Shown: in pieces, positions 12,126 to 20,942 of the stretch
Numbering within the stretch: the first letter of the stretch is position 1
How the letters are laid out: the number at the start of each line of letters is the position of its first letter
Origin: Sagittula sp048553715
GTDB taxonomy: Bacteria > Pseudomonadota > Alphaproteobacteria > Rhodobacterales > Rhodobacteraceae
DNA length: 64,000 bases
Direction: 5' to 3'
Assembly: GCF_048553715.1 (NCBI RefSeq)
Contig: NZ_JBLZNC010000003.1
Span: 1 to 64,000 of the forward strand
The notes under the pieces: generated by a model
Databases searched by the model: none
Seen by the model: the letters and a program-made list of their open reading frames with translations, nothing else
Told to the model about the DNA's origin: nothing
Translations under genes and position numbers: made by a program

Positions 12126-12791
12126 ATGGCAAAGCTGTATCACGTGCCGCTCTCTCCTTTCTGCCGCAAAGTGCGTTTGAGCCTCGCGGAAAAGAAGATT
12201 GAATGCGAATTGGTCGAGGAAAGATACTGGGAGAAAGACCCGGATTTCCTGCGGCGTAACCCTGCGGCCAAGGTGCCGATCCTGCGAATTGACGGCAAGA
12301 CGATGGCGGAATCCGCCGCGATTTGCGAATGGATCGAGGAGAAATATCCCGATCCCTCGCTCATGCCGCGTTCGGCGGATGCCCGGTACGAAGTCAGGCG
12401 TCTGGTGGGCTGGTTTGACGACAAGTTCCACAACGAGGTGACGTCTAAACTGCTGTACGAGCGGGTGAACAAGAAGGTCATGAAGGCCGGGTTCCCCGAC
12501 AGCGGCAACGTCAAGGCAGGTGCCAAGGCGATCAAATACCACCTCGATTATCTGGCATGGCTTCTGGAGCACCGCCGTTGGCTGGCAGGCGATAGCATGA
12601 CACTGGCGGATTTTGCAGCCGCCGCGCATTTGTCGTCGCTGGATTATATCTCGGACGTGGATTGGAACCGGTCCGAGGCGGTCAAGGACTGGTACGCGAA
12701 GATCAAGTCGCGCCCTGCGTTCCGGTCCATTCTCGCCGATCAGGTGCCCGGCTTCCCGCCGCCTGCGCATTACGCCGATCTGGATTTCTAG
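12126..12791 (+). CDS. Glutathione S-transferase family protein
   Basis: The 221-residue protein has an N-terminal thioredoxin-like domain (MAKLYHVPLSPFCRKVRL, with SPFCRKVR in the position of the glutathione-activating residue and NPAAKVPIL carrying the conserved cis-Pro). The helical C-terminal domain ends in the usual LADFAAAAHLS motif. The active residue could be Ser/Cys around 11-13. GSTs of this alphaproteobacterial type have no assigned substrate. It is followed after 22 bases by queG on the same strand, so the two are probably co-transcribed. Confidence 0.88.
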   Translation: MAKLYHVPLSPFCRKVRLSLAEKKIECELVEERYWEKDPDFLRRNPAAKVPILRIDGKTMAESAAICEWIEEKYPDPSLMPRSADARYEVRRLVGWFDDKFHNEVTSKLLYERVNKKVMKAGFPDSGNVKAGAKAIKYHLDYLAWLLEHRRWLAGDSMTLADFAAAAHLSSLDYISDVDWNRSEAVKDWYAKIKSRPAFRSILADQVPGFPPPAHYADLDF

Positions 12792-12813
12792 ACCCCGCAG
12801 GGGAGGCACGCGC

Positions 12814-13857
12814 GTGTCCGAAGATCTGACAGCGAAACTTCGCCAAGAGGCAGCGGATGTCGGATTCTCGGACTGTCGCATCTGTCACCCCACGGATGTG
12901 CCGCAGGTCATGGAACGGCTTCAGACCTTTGTAGGCGAGGGGCGGCACGGGCAGATGGGCTGGATGGCTGAGCGGATGGGCTGGCGTGGCGATCCGTCCG
13001 CCTTATGGCCCGAGGCGCGGTCTGTCGTCATGTTGGCGGAAAACTATGGCCCCGACAGCGACCCTCTTGAAGTGCTGCAACAGCGCGATCGTGGCGCTGT
13101 CAGTGTCTATGCGCAGGGGCGGGATTATCACGAGGTTGTCAAAAAGCGGCTGAAACGGTTGGGGCGCTGGCTGATCGATACGGCGGGCAACTCGCCGGAA
13201 ATCAAGGTTTTTGTCGATACTGCGCCGGTGATGGAAAAACCCTTGGGGCAGGCCGCAGGGCTTGGCTGGCAGGGCAAACACACCAATCTGGTCAGCCGGC
13301 GTTTGGGATCGTGGTTCTTTTTGGGCTGTATTTTTACCACGCTGGATCTGGTGCCAGATGCGCCGGAGATCGATCACTGCGGGTCCTGCCGCAAGTGTCT
13401 GGATGTCTGCCCGACCGATGCCTTTCCGGCGCCATATCAGCTCGATGCGCGGCGCTGTGTGTCCTATCTGACGATTGAGCACAAAGGCCCGGTGGACGAG
13501 ACGCTCCGCCCCGGTTTGGGCAACCGGATTTACGGCTGTGATGATTGTCTGGCGGTTTGCCCGTGGAACAAGTTCGCCCAGAAGGCCGCTGAAGTAAAGT
13601 ATCACCACAGGGTCGGCGCACCGGAGCTTGTAGAACTGGCGGCGCTGGATGATGCGGCCTTTCGGGCGCGGTTTTCCGGATCGCCGATCAAACGGATTGG
13701 CCGCGACCGCATGGTGCGCAATGTGCTGTACGCCATCGGCAACTCTGGCAAGGCTGCGTTACAGCCTGCGGCGCAGTCCTTGGTGGATGATCCAGATGCC
13801 GCTGTGGCCGATGCCGCGCGATGGGCGCTTGCGCGATTGACGATGGGTCAAGGGTAA
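12814..13857 (+). CDS. queG: Epoxyqueuosine reductase QueG
   Basis: QueG reduces epoxyqueuosine to queuosine in the wobble base of GUN-anticodon tRNAs, using cobalamin and two 4Fe-4S clusters. The product has 347 residues. Catalytic Asp135 lies in KVFVDTAPVMEKPL. Cluster ligands are seen in CGSCRKCLDVCPTDAF (C189-C199) and CDDCLAVCPWNKF (C242-C249), plus C215. A short C-terminal HEAT-like region follows. The start is GTG 12814, with GGGGAGG seven bases ahead; upstream in-frame sequence is the GST gene in another frame. Confidence 0.95.
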   Translation: MSEDLTAKLRQEAADVGFSDCRICHPTDVPQVMERLQTFVGEGRHGQMGWMAERMGWRGDPSALWPEARSVVMLAENYGPDSDPLEVLQQRDRGAVSVYAQGRDYHEVVKKRLKRLGRWLIDTAGNSPEIKVFVDTAPVMEKPLGQAAGLGWQGKHTNLVSRRLGSWFFLGCIFTTLDLVPDAPEIDHCGSCRKCLDVCPTDAFPAPYQLDARRCVSYLTIEHKGPVDETLRPGLGNRIYGCDDCLAVCPWNKFAQKAAEVKYHHRVGAPELVELAALDDAAFRARFSGSPIKRIGRDRMVRNVLYAIGNSGKAALQPAAQSLVDDPDAAVADAARWALARLTMGQG

Positions 13858-14260
13858 TGGAAAATCGTTTACACAGCGTGAATAGCGCTGACGTTGGGGC
13901 AAACGGAGACTTGCATACTATCCGAAAGCATGGTCAGGTCGGTGCTACGCCGAGTGGGGGACGTGCTGCCAACACACAATCACTCAAGGCCTGAAACAGG
14001 TAACCGCGGCGCGGTTGCCCTATGCGTTCGACGTGTTCACGAGCGTGTGGGGTGGGGTATGACGAGCGCAGAGCTGCCATCTCTGCGCCCGAGGCGACTT
14101 TGCGGTCTTGGGAGAAAGCGGTCGTCACCCACCTGTTACATGGCAGTCCAAAGCCATTCACGCAAGTCTGCCACACGAACCCGTGTGCGATGTTTCGCCT
14201 GCCCTTTGTTTATTGGCAACAGGCCCCATTTTACCCACAGCGACACAATGGAGGTGGATC
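13858..14260 (+). other. Gene-free 403-base stretch with strong hairpins; candidate structured RNA
   Basis: No convincing coding frame fills this gap between queG and msrB. It contains a 9-bp stem with a GGC triloop (13999-14007 with 14011-14019) and an 8-bp stem (14066-14073 with 14081-14088), both GC-rich. It also holds an AT-poor upstream half and a msrB ribosome-binding site at the end. The stems have no adjacent T-run, so they are not simple terminators. They could belong to a small RNA or a long msrB leader. I compared it by eye with SRP RNA, tmRNA, RNase P RNA and 6S RNA features and could not match any. Confidence 0.35.
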
Positions 14261-14710
14261 ATGGCAAAATATGAACGCAGGCCAGAGGTTATCGAAAGCC
14301 TGACGCCAGAACAGTACCGCGTCACCCAGCAAAGCGGGACCGAACGTCCCGGCACGGGGGCGTATCTGGAAAACAAGCGCAGCGGCATTTACGTGGACAT
14401 CGTATCGGGCGAGCCGCTGTTTGCCAGCGCCGCGAAATACGAATCGGGCTGTGGCTGGCCCAGCTTTGTGAAGCCCATCGAGGCGGATAACATCGTCGAA
14501 CTGCGCGATACGACCCATGGGATGATCCGCACAGAGGTCCGCTCGCGCCATGGGGATAGCCATTTGGGCCACGTCTTCCCTGACGGACCGGCGGATCAGG
14601 GCGGGCTGCGCTATTGCATCAACTCGGCCGCATTGCGTTTCATCGCGAAGGAAGACATGGAAGCCGAAGGATACGGCGAATACATCGATCAGGTGGAGGA
14701 TTTGACATGA
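14261..14710 (+). CDS. msrB: Peptide-methionine (R)-S-oxide reductase MsrB
   Basis: MsrB repairs methionine-R-sulfoxide in proteins. It has 149 residues with the signature GCGWPSF (63-69) and catalytic Cys119 in RYCINSAALRF. HLGHVF is present. Both CxxC pairs that bind structural zinc in many MsrBs are absent (IVSGEPLF and RSRHGDSHLGHVF lack cysteines), so this is a zinc-free form. GGAGGT lies 4 bases before the ATG. Its stop codon overlaps the msrA start as ATGA, so the two reductases are translationally coupled and repair both diastereomers. Confidence 0.95.
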   Translation: MAKYERRPEVIESLTPEQYRVTQQSGTERPGTGAYLENKRSGIYVDIVSGEPLFASAAKYESGCGWPSFVKPIEADNIVELRDTTHGMIRTEVRSRHGDSHLGHVFPDGPADQGGLRYCINSAALRFIAKEDMEAEGYGEYIDQVEDLT

Positions 14711-15213
14711 GCGAACGCGCAGTTTTCGCAGGCGGATGTTTCTGGGGCATGCAGGAATTGATCCGCAAATTGCCCGGCGTGCAAAGCACGCGCGTGGGAT
14801 ACACCGGCGGAGATGTTGAAAATGCGACCTATCGCAATCACGGCACCCATGCCGAGGGCATCGAGATCATCTTTGATCCCGCGCAGATCAGTTATCGCAG
14901 ATTGCTGGAGTTCTTTTTCCAGATCCACGACCCGACCACGGTGAACCGGCAGGGCAATGACATCGGGATGAGCTACCGCTCGGCGATCTACTACGTTGAT
15001 GATAATCAGAAATCCGAGGCCTTGGAAACCATCAAGGATGTCGAGGCCTCCGGACTGTGGCCCGGCAAAGTCGTGACCGAGGTCGAGCCGGTGGGCGCCT
15101 TTTGGGAGGCGGAACCCGAGCATCAGGATTATCTGCAGCGGCTTCCCAACGGGTATACCTGCCACTTTGCGCGCCCCGATTGGGTCTTGCCCCGCCGATC
15201 TGCCGCAGAATGA
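14707..15213 (+). CDS. msrA: Peptide-methionine (S)-S-oxide reductase MsrA
   Basis: MsrA reduces methionine-S-sulfoxide. It has 168 residues; the active-site motif GCFWG places catalytic Cys11 at the N-terminus. GYTGG, the EIIFDP block, NDIGMSYRSAIYY and HQDYLQR are typical. No second N- or C-terminal cysteine pair with an obvious resolving role is visible, so thioredoxin or glutathione probably regenerates it directly. The ATG overlaps the msrB stop by 4 bases, forming a two-gene oxidative-repair unit. Confidence 0.95.
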   Translation: MSERAVFAGGCFWGMQELIRKLPGVQSTRVGYTGGDVENATYRNHGTHAEGIEIIFDPAQISYRRLLEFFFQIHDPTTVNRQGNDIGMSYRSAIYYVDDNQKSEALETIKDVEASGLWPGKVVTEVEPVGAFWEAEPEHQDYLQRLPNGYTCHFARPDWVLPRRSAAE

Positions 15214-15243
15214 CCATGTTCCGTTAAGCGGATCGAAAGATGC

Positions 15244-15310
15244 GCGCGTTTACTCCTGCTGCGCCACTGTACAGCTGTTGGCCCAGCAGGAGTATTTATA
15301 TGAAACGCGC
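15244..15310 (+). promoter_or_regulatory. Hairpin covering the ribosome-binding site and start codon of the chemoreceptor gene
   Basis: TACTCCTGCTG (15251-15261) is perfectly complementary to CAGCAGGAGTA (15284-15294), whose AGGAG is the only plausible Shine-Dalgarno for the ATG at 15300. An outer helix pairs GCGCGTTT (15244-15251) with AAACGCGC (15303-15310) just after the start codon. The start would then sit in an 8-base bulge of a stem nearly 18 bp long. This could act as a translational switch. Confidence 0.55.
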
Positions 15311-16871
15311 ACTTACCCCCGCACCCGAGGAAGGTCGAAAGCTGGCGGCCGCCTCGCTTTTATTGGTGTTGCCCTTACCGGTGATTGTGGCGTTCTTTGT
15401 GGGGAACGGGGTTCTGGTGCCTTTGGGGGCTGTGGCCGCATTGGGTGTGCTTGGCTGGCTCGCCTCCCGATCAGCGACGGTCGCTGGGGACTTTGCCTTG
15501 GTGGCGGCGATGAGCGCGGTGCCCATGCTCGCCGCCGCCGTTGCAGCCGGTCATCCGTGGCAATTGGACATGCATATGCTGTTCTTCGTCCAATTGGCGT
15601 TGGTCACGGTTTTATCGCGGGTCAGCCTTGTCTTGTGGTGCGCGGCTTTGACCGCTGTGCACCACCTCGGACTGACGATTTTGCTACCTTCTCTTGTTTA
15701 TCCAACTGTCGATTTGCTTGCGAATATCGAGCGGACGGCACTGCATGCCGTGGTCGTGGTGATGGAATCTGCGGGTCTGATCGTGTTGGTGCGCAACCGT
15801 AACCTGATGGTGGAGCGGCTGGAGGAAAGCGCTCAACAGCAGATGGAGCATTCCCGTCACGCGGAAGAGGCGCAGGCCACGTCCGAGGCGAACGAAGCTC
15901 TGGCACATGAGATGGTTGACTTGCTGCGGGACCGTTTGGCGCGTTTGGCGCAACGTGACCTGACCTGTCAGATCACGCGCGAACTGGACGGGCCTTACGA
16001 GGCAATGCGGAGCGATTTCAACGCCGCGCTCGAAGTTCTGCGCGCCACCATTGCCGAGACGGCAGAGGCCGCCAGAACCTTCCATGAAGAGGCCCGCGCT
16101 CTGTCATCCTCCACCTCTGATCTGTCCCAACGGGGGGAGCGTCAGGCCTACGATATCGCAAATACGACGACGACATTCAGCTCCATGACGGAATCTGTTC
16201 GGGTGACTGCGGAAAAAGCGGGGGAGGCCTCGCGCGCAGCGTCCGAGGCGAATAGCCGGGCAGAACGCTCGCGCGAGATTACCGGCAAGGCGATGGAGGC
16301 CATGCGTTCGATCGAAACCTCCTCTCACGAAATCGCGCGCATTATTAACCTGATTGATGACATTTCCTTCCAAACCAATTTGCTGGCCTTGAATGCGGGG
16401 GTAGAGGCCAGCCGCGCTGGCGAGTCAGGCAAAGGATTTGCTGTTGTCGCGATGGAGGTGCAGCAGCTTGCCCAACGCACGGCAGAGGCGGCCAGCGGCA
16501 TCCGGGATCTGATCGTGGAATCCGAAGACCGTGTGACGGAAGGTGTGGAACTGGTGTCCAACTCGATCGCTTCGCTTGAGGCAATCCGCAGCGAGGTCCA
16601 TCGCGTCAACGGCTACAACGAAGAGATCAGCGCCCGGAGTGCGGATCAAAGCAGTTCGCTCAACGACATGAGCCGTACAGTTTCGGCAATCGACGCTAAC
16701 ACCCAGTCGACCGCAGCCATGAGTGAGGAATTGACCGCGATGTCCGACCGTATCGCGCGGGCGGCACAGGACCTCTCCGCTCGAATTGGTGAGTTTCGTG
16801 TTGCGGCAGAGGCCGAGGAGGGCCAAGGATGGTCGGCGGAACACCCCGCCGATGACACGCGCGCGGCGTGA
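15300..16871 (+). CDS. Methyl-accepting chemotaxis protein with multi-pass N-terminal membrane domain
   Basis: The product has 523 residues. The first ~165 form about six hydrophobic segments with only short loops and no large periplasmic ligand domain, so it may sense membrane or cytoplasmic signals. A HAMP-like linker (RLAQRDLTCQITRELDGPY) is followed by the long coiled-coil signalling domain with the conserved hairpin tip DISFQTNLLALNAGVEASRA and GKGFAVVAMEV, which contacts CheA/CheW. No cheR/cheB-binding pentapeptide is seen at the C-terminus. No other chemotaxis gene is in the window. The start is fixed by AGGAG at 15288-15292, which lies inside a hairpin. Confidence 0.92.
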   Translation: MKRALTPAPEEGRKLAAASLLLVLPLPVIVAFFVGNGVLVPLGAVAALGVLGWLASRSATVAGDFALVAAMSAVPMLAAAVAAGHPWQLDMHMLFFVQLALVTVLSRVSLVLWCAALTAVHHLGLTILLPSLVYPTVDLLANIERTALHAVVVVMESAGLIVLVRNRNLMVERLEESAQQQMEHSRHAEEAQATSEANEALAHEMVDLLRDRLARLAQRDLTCQITRELDGPYEAMRSDFNAALEVLRATIAETAEAARTFHEEARALSSSTSDLSQRGERQAYDIANTTTTFSSMTESVRVTAEKAGEASRAASEANSRAERSREITGKAMEAMRSIETSSHEIARIINLIDDISFQTNLLALNAGVEASRAGESGKGFAVVAMEVQQLAQRTAEAASGIRDLIVESEDRVTEGVELVSNSIASLEAIRSEVHRVNGYNEEISARSADQSSSLNDMSRTVSAIDANTQSTAAMSEELTAMSDRIARAAQDLSARIGEFRVAAEAEEGQGWSAEHPADDTRAA

Positions 16872-16902
16872 TGTGACTGCACGATCGGGGCAGCATAGCC
16901 CG

Positions 16903-16926
16903 ACGTCAACATAACTGGTTTGACGT
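16903..16926. promoter_or_regulatory. Inverted repeat ACGTCAA-N10-TTGACGT upstream of the flavoprotein gene
   Basis: A perfect 7-bp dyad with a 10-base spacer lies 65 bases before the ATG of the dienoyl-CoA reductase-like gene. Its right arm contains TTGACG, a possible -35 box. It may be an operator, but no regulator family is suggested by the sequence alone. Confidence 0.35.
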
Positions 16927-16990
16927 GACGTAGGCGGGTGACAACGTAAACGTGTTGGTGTGTTCTACTCGCAAAGAGGGAGGCCTGACC

Positions 16991-19015
16991 ATGACCGATT
17001 ATCCGCACCTGCTGCGCCCGCTGGACCTTGGATTCACCACGCTGAAAAACCGTGTTCTGATGGGGTCCATGCACACAAACCTCGAAGAACGCGGGGACTG
17101 GAATCGGGTGGCCGAATTCTACGCCACGCGCGCCCGTGGCGGTGTCGGGCTTATGGTGACCGGGGGCATGGCCCCGAATGCAGAGGGCGGTGTGTTTCCG
17201 GGCGCGGCGGGATTGTTCACACCAAAAGACATCGAAAACCACCGTTTGATCACGGATCGGGTGCATGCGGCGGGTGGCAAGATCGCGATGCAAATCCTGC
17301 ATGCGGGACGCTACGCTTACGGACCAAACTGTGTCGCTCCCAGCCCCATCAAATCGCCCATTTCCCCCTTCCCGCCAAAGGAACTTGACGAGGCGGGGAT
17401 TGAAAAACAGATCGCCGATATCGCAACTTCCGCCGCCCGCGCACGGGAAGCGGGGTATGATGGCGTCGAGATCATGGGCTCCGAAGGGTACTTTCTGAAC
17501 CAGTTTCTTGTTTCGCACACCAACAAACGCACGGACCAATGGGGTGGTTCTTATGAAAACCGCATGCGGCTTCCGGTCGAGGTGGTGAAACGCGTGCGCG
17601 AGGCGGTCGGCGAAGATTTCATCGTCATTTATCGATTGTCGATGATCGATCTGATCCCGAATGGCTCAACCTTTGATGAGGTCGTGCAATTGGCACAAGC
17701 GGTCGAGGCGGCCGGTGCCAATATCATCAACACCGGCATCGGGTGGCATGAGGCCCGCGTTCCGACCATCGCGACAAGCGTGCCCCGCCGCGCCTTTGCT
17801 TGGGTGACCAAAAAACTGATGGGTCAGGTTTCGGTACCGCTGATCACCTCGAACCGGATCAACACGCCCCAAGTGGCCGAGGACGTATTGGCGGAAGGCT
17901 GCGCCGATATGGTGTCAATGGCGCGTCCGTTCCTTGCCGATCCAGATTTTGTGAACAAGGCCGAAAGCGGACGGGCGGATCTGATCGCGCCCTGTATTGC
18001 CTGCAATCAGGCATGTCTTGATCATACGTTCCAAGGGAAAGTCTCGTCCTGTCTGGTGAACCCCAAGGCTGGCTACGAAACGGAACTGACTATCACACCG
18101 GCTGCGGTCACCAAATCCGTGGCAATCGTGGGGGCAGGCCCGGCGGGCATGTCGGCGGCCATGACCGCGGCTGAGCGGGGGCATGCGGTCACCTTGTTCG
18201 ATGCGGCGTCTGAAATTGGCGGCCAGTTGAACATGGCGAAACAGGTCCCCGGCAAGGAAGAGTTCCATGGACTGGTGAGCTGGTTCGGAGCGGCCTTGGC
18301 CGAAAGCGGCGTGACCCTGCGGCTGAACACACGGGTCGGCGCCGAAGATCTGGCCGATTTTGACGAGGTCATCGTGGCCACAGGTGTGGTGCCCCGCGAT
18401 CCCCAGATCGAAGGACAGGACCACCCGAAGGTGCGCAGCTATATCGATGTGCTCCGCGACAAGGTGCCGGTGGGTGATCGCGTTGCGGTCATCGGGGCTG
18501 GCGGTATCGGCTTCGATGTGTCCGAATACCTTGTAACCGACGAAAGCCCGACCGAAAGCCTGCCCGAATGGATGCGCGAATGGGGCGTGACCGACCCGGC
18601 AGAAGCACGGTCCGGTCTTGCCCCCGAAGGGCCGCAGCCGGAGGCCGCAACGCGCGCCATCACTTTGCTGCAGCGCAAAGCTGAAAAGCCCGGCAAACGG
18701 TTGGGCAAAACCACAGGCTGGATTCACCGTGCGGCGTTGCAGATGAAGGGCGTCGATATGAAAGCCGGCGTGAACTACGAACGGATTGATGATGCCGGCC
18801 TGCATGTGTCCTACGGCGAGGCGCGCGAACGCCCCGAGGTGATCGCCTGTGATACCGTTGTGCTCTGTGCCGGTCAGCTGAGCGAGCGCTCTTTGGCGGA
18901 TGCCTTGGCGGCGAAGGGGCAATCCTGCCACGTGATCGGCGGCGCGGATGTGGCGGCGGAACTGGACGCAAAGCGCGCTATTGACCAAGGGGTTCGGCTG
19001 GCCGCGACGCTCTAA
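16991..19015 (+). CDS. 2,4-dienoyl-CoA reductase-like NADH:flavin oxidoreductase
   Basis: This 674-residue, three-domain flavoprotein is of the FadH/trimethylamine-dehydrogenase type. It has an N-terminal OYE-like FMN TIM barrel (HAGRYAYG), then 4Fe-4S ligands C335, C338, C342 and C354 (CIACNQAC). The C-terminal FAD/NAD(P)H domain has GAGPAGMSAAMTAAERG and a second GAGGIGFDV motif. The enzyme class reduces conjugated double bonds, for example in unsaturated fatty acyl-CoA. The exact substrate cannot be read from sequence. GAGGGAGG precedes the ATG. It is a likely single-gene unit, with an inverted repeat upstream. Confidence 0.88.
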   Translation: MTDYPHLLRPLDLGFTTLKNRVLMGSMHTNLEERGDWNRVAEFYATRARGGVGLMVTGGMAPNAEGGVFPGAAGLFTPKDIENHRLITDRVHAAGGKIAMQILHAGRYAYGPNCVAPSPIKSPISPFPPKELDEAGIEKQIADIATSAARAREAGYDGVEIMGSEGYFLNQFLVSHTNKRTDQWGGSYENRMRLPVEVVKRVREAVGEDFIVIYRLSMIDLIPNGSTFDEVVQLAQAVEAAGANIINTGIGWHEARVPTIATSVPRRAFAWVTKKLMGQVSVPLITSNRINTPQVAEDVLAEGCADMVSMARPFLADPDFVNKAESGRADLIAPCIACNQACLDHTFQGKVSSCLVNPKAGYETELTITPAAVTKSVAIVGAGPAGMSAAMTAAERGHAVTLFDAASEIGGQLNMAKQVPGKEEFHGLVSWFGAALAESGVTLRLNTRVGAEDLADFDEVIVATGVVPRDPQIEGQDHPKVRSYIDVLRDKVPVGDRVAVIGAGGIGFDVSEYLVTDESPTESLPEWMREWGVTDPAEARSGLAPEGPQPEAATRAITLLQRKAEKPGKRLGKTTGWIHRAALQMKGVDMKAGVNYERIDDAGLHVSYGEARERPEVIACDTVVLCAGQLSERSLADALAAKGQSCHVIGGADVAAELDAKRAIDQGVRLAATL

Positions 19016-19164
19016 TCCACGTCACAGGCGAAGTTCAGCGAAAGGGGGCCTTGTGCCTCCTTTCTGCGTTTTCGGGCTTGGAACCAATCGGCAAGCGCTC
19101 CCGTTGTCACCCTGAAAGCAGAGCACAGTCCACTGCACACAGTAACAACGATGAGGAGAAACCC

Positions 19165-19725
19165 ATGACCAAGATCACCGACGCAAAAGTGCTGATCATT
19201 GCCACCAACGGGTTCGAGCAGTCCGAGCTGGAATTCCCGCGCGACCAACTGCGCGCCAAAGGGGCCGAGGTTCACGTGGCCACGCTGGACGGCAAGGCAA
19301 TCAAGGGCTGGGAAGGCTCCGACTGGGGCCGAGACGCGGATGCCGATCTGAAAATCGCGGACGCCGACGCCACCCAGTATGATGCCATCGTTCTGCCGGG
19401 CGGCCAGATCAACCCTGACCTCCTGCGTGTCGAGGCACCGGCCATCGAACTGATCCGCAGCTTTGCCCGTCAGGGTAAGGTGGTCGCCGCAATCTGTCAT
19501 GCGCCTTGGCTGCTGATTGAGGCAGATATCATTGCCGGCCGTGAGGCAACCAGCTTCCCGTCGATCCGCACGGACCTGAAGAATGCAGGTGCGCGCGTCA
19601 TGGATGAGCCGGTGGTAGCCGACAGCGGCATCGTCACCTCGCGCAAGCCCGAAGATCTGAAGGACTTTGTTTCCAAGATCGTCGAGGAGATCGAGGAAGG
19701 CCGCCACAATCAGAAAGCTGCGTAA
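19165..19725 (+). CDS. DJ-1/PfpI family (type 1 glutamine amidotransferase-like) protein
   Basis: The 186-residue protein is of the DJ-1/PfpI superfamily: GFEQSELEFPRDQL near the N-terminus, IVLPGGQINPD, and the nucleophile elbow VAAICHAPWLL with Cys111. Relatives include YhbO/PfpI, proposed to act as deglycases, chaperones or proteases in stress response. The activity is debated and cannot be assigned here. AGGAGA precedes the ATG by 7 bases. A strong terminator follows, so it is a separate unit. Confidence 0.88.
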   Translation: MTKITDAKVLIIATNGFEQSELEFPRDQLRAKGAEVHVATLDGKAIKGWEGSDWGRDADADLKIADADATQYDAIVLPGGQINPDLLRVEAPAIELIRSFARQGKVVAAICHAPWLLIEADIIAGREATSFPSIRTDLKNAGARVMDEPVVADSGIVTSRKPEDLKDFVSKIVEEIEEGRHNQKAA

Positions 19726-19754
19726 CCGCGTAGGTTTCTGTTGATAAGTCTCAG

Positions 19755-19791
19755 AAAACCCCCGCTGCGGTTGCCCGTGGCGGGGGTTTTT
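19755..19791 (+). terminator. Rho-independent terminator after the PfpI-like gene
   Basis: An 11-bp stem (19755-19765 with 19780-19790) begins with AAAACCCCCGC, encloses a 14-base loop and ends in five T residues, 30 bases after the stop codon. Confidence 0.9.
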
Positions 19792-19926
19792 GCTGCGCAG
19801 CGCGTGTTTCGAAATGGGCCACGGTGCCCGCAAACTTCCTGATATTGTCCATTCCCTGCCCAAGTTCAGCCGTGATTGAGGGGCATTGCTTGTTTCCAAC
19901 GCAAGAACGACGACGAGGAGACCGGA

Positions 19927-20832
19927 ATGGATCGGCTGACCGAGATGGAGGCTTTCGCCACCGTGGTAGACCAAGGTGGTTTTACCGATGCCGCCAAAAA
20001 AATGGGGATCTCGAAATCCGCCGTTTCCAAACATGTCTCCTCGCTGGAGGCGCGCCTTGGCGCACGTTTGTTGAACCGGACAACGCGCCGCGTGTCCCCG
20101 ACAGAAATCGGTCTGGCCTATTACGACCGCGCCCGCCGGGTTCTCAATGATGCAGGCGAGGCGGATGCCTTGGTGACGTCTATGCAATCCGCCCCGTCGG
20201 GACTGCTGCGGATCTCGGTTGCGACAGATTTTGGCGTGAACCATCTCTCGCCGGTTCTGGGCGAATTCCTCGCCGAATTCCCGGACATCACGGTCAATAT
20301 GGTGCTGAACAACCGCTATGTGGAACTGATCTCTGAAGGCTTTGACATGGCCATTCGGATTGGCGAGCTCGAAGATTCCACGCTCCGCGCGCGCAAGCTG
20401 ACGGAGACTCAAAAGCGCATGATCGCCGCGCCGGCCTACTTTGAGAAATACGGCCGCCCGCAGCGCATTGACGATCTGAACGAACACAAGCTGCTGCACT
20501 ATTCGAACCAGTCTTCGGGCAATGTCTGGAAACTGACGGCCCCCTCGGGCGAAAAACGACAGGTGCGCACCGCAGGCTGGTTGACGGTGAATGACGGCCA
20601 GTCGCTGCTCAACGCCTGTATCGCAGGTCTCGGCATCGCTTATCTGCCGTCGTATCTGTATCACGACGCGCTAGAGGCCGGTCTGGTCGAAGACGCGATG
20701 CCCGAACTGCCGGTCGAGACCCAAGGCGTTTATGCCGTCTACCCGCCGGGCCGCTTTACCCAGCCGAAGGTCCGCGCATTCATCGATTTCCTTGTGCACG
20801 CCTTTGCGGAAAAAGGCCCCATCACTTGGTGA
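19927..20832 (+). CDS. LysR-family transcriptional regulator
   Basis: The product has 301 residues. The N-terminal winged helix-turn-helix (1-60) contains MEAFATVVDQGGFTDAAKKM, ISKSAVSKHVSSLE and LGARLLNRTTRRVSPTE. The C-terminal effector-binding domain resembles the CrgA/AaeR-like LTTR group (LLRISVATDFGVNHLSPVL; YFEKYGRPQ; VNDGQSLLNACIAGLGIAYLP). Its target is unknown. The nearest genes are the PfpI-like gene upstream on the same strand and the OmpA-like gene converging on it. The ATG with GACGAGGAG upstream is the clear start. A terminator follows. Confidence 0.92.
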   Translation: MDRLTEMEAFATVVDQGGFTDAAKKMGISKSAVSKHVSSLEARLGARLLNRTTRRVSPTEIGLAYYDRARRVLNDAGEADALVTSMQSAPSGLLRISVATDFGVNHLSPVLGEFLAEFPDITVNMVLNNRYVELISEGFDMAIRIGELEDSTLRARKLTETQKRMIAAPAYFEKYGRPQRIDDLNEHKLLHYSNQSSGNVWKLTAPSGEKRQVRTAGWLTVNDGQSLLNACIAGLGIAYLPSYLYHDALEAGLVEDAMPELPVETQGVYAVYPPGRFTQPKVRAFIDFLVHAFAEKGPITW

Positions 20833-20897
20833 GTCCCGGTTTTGCGCGACGGCTTTCGTCAGCGTTGCGCAATTTCCCCGCCTGATGCTAGGCACAC

Positions 20898-20933
20898 TGC
20901 CCCTGCCGACAGAAGTCGCAGGGGCAATTTTTT
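20898..20933 (+). terminator. Rho-independent terminator of the LysR gene
   Basis: A 9-bp stem (20898-20906 with 20918-20926) reads TGCCCCTGC/GCAGGGGCA and is followed by A and six T residues. It lies between the LysR stop and the converging OmpA-like gene. Confidence 0.85.
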
Positions 20934-20942
20934 GTATTTGGA

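Noticed and set aside
13894..14274. 126-codon frame in the queG-msrB gap
   Set aside because: Its composition does not look like a protein of this genome, it lacks a ribosome-binding site, runs through the hairpins and overlaps the msrB start.
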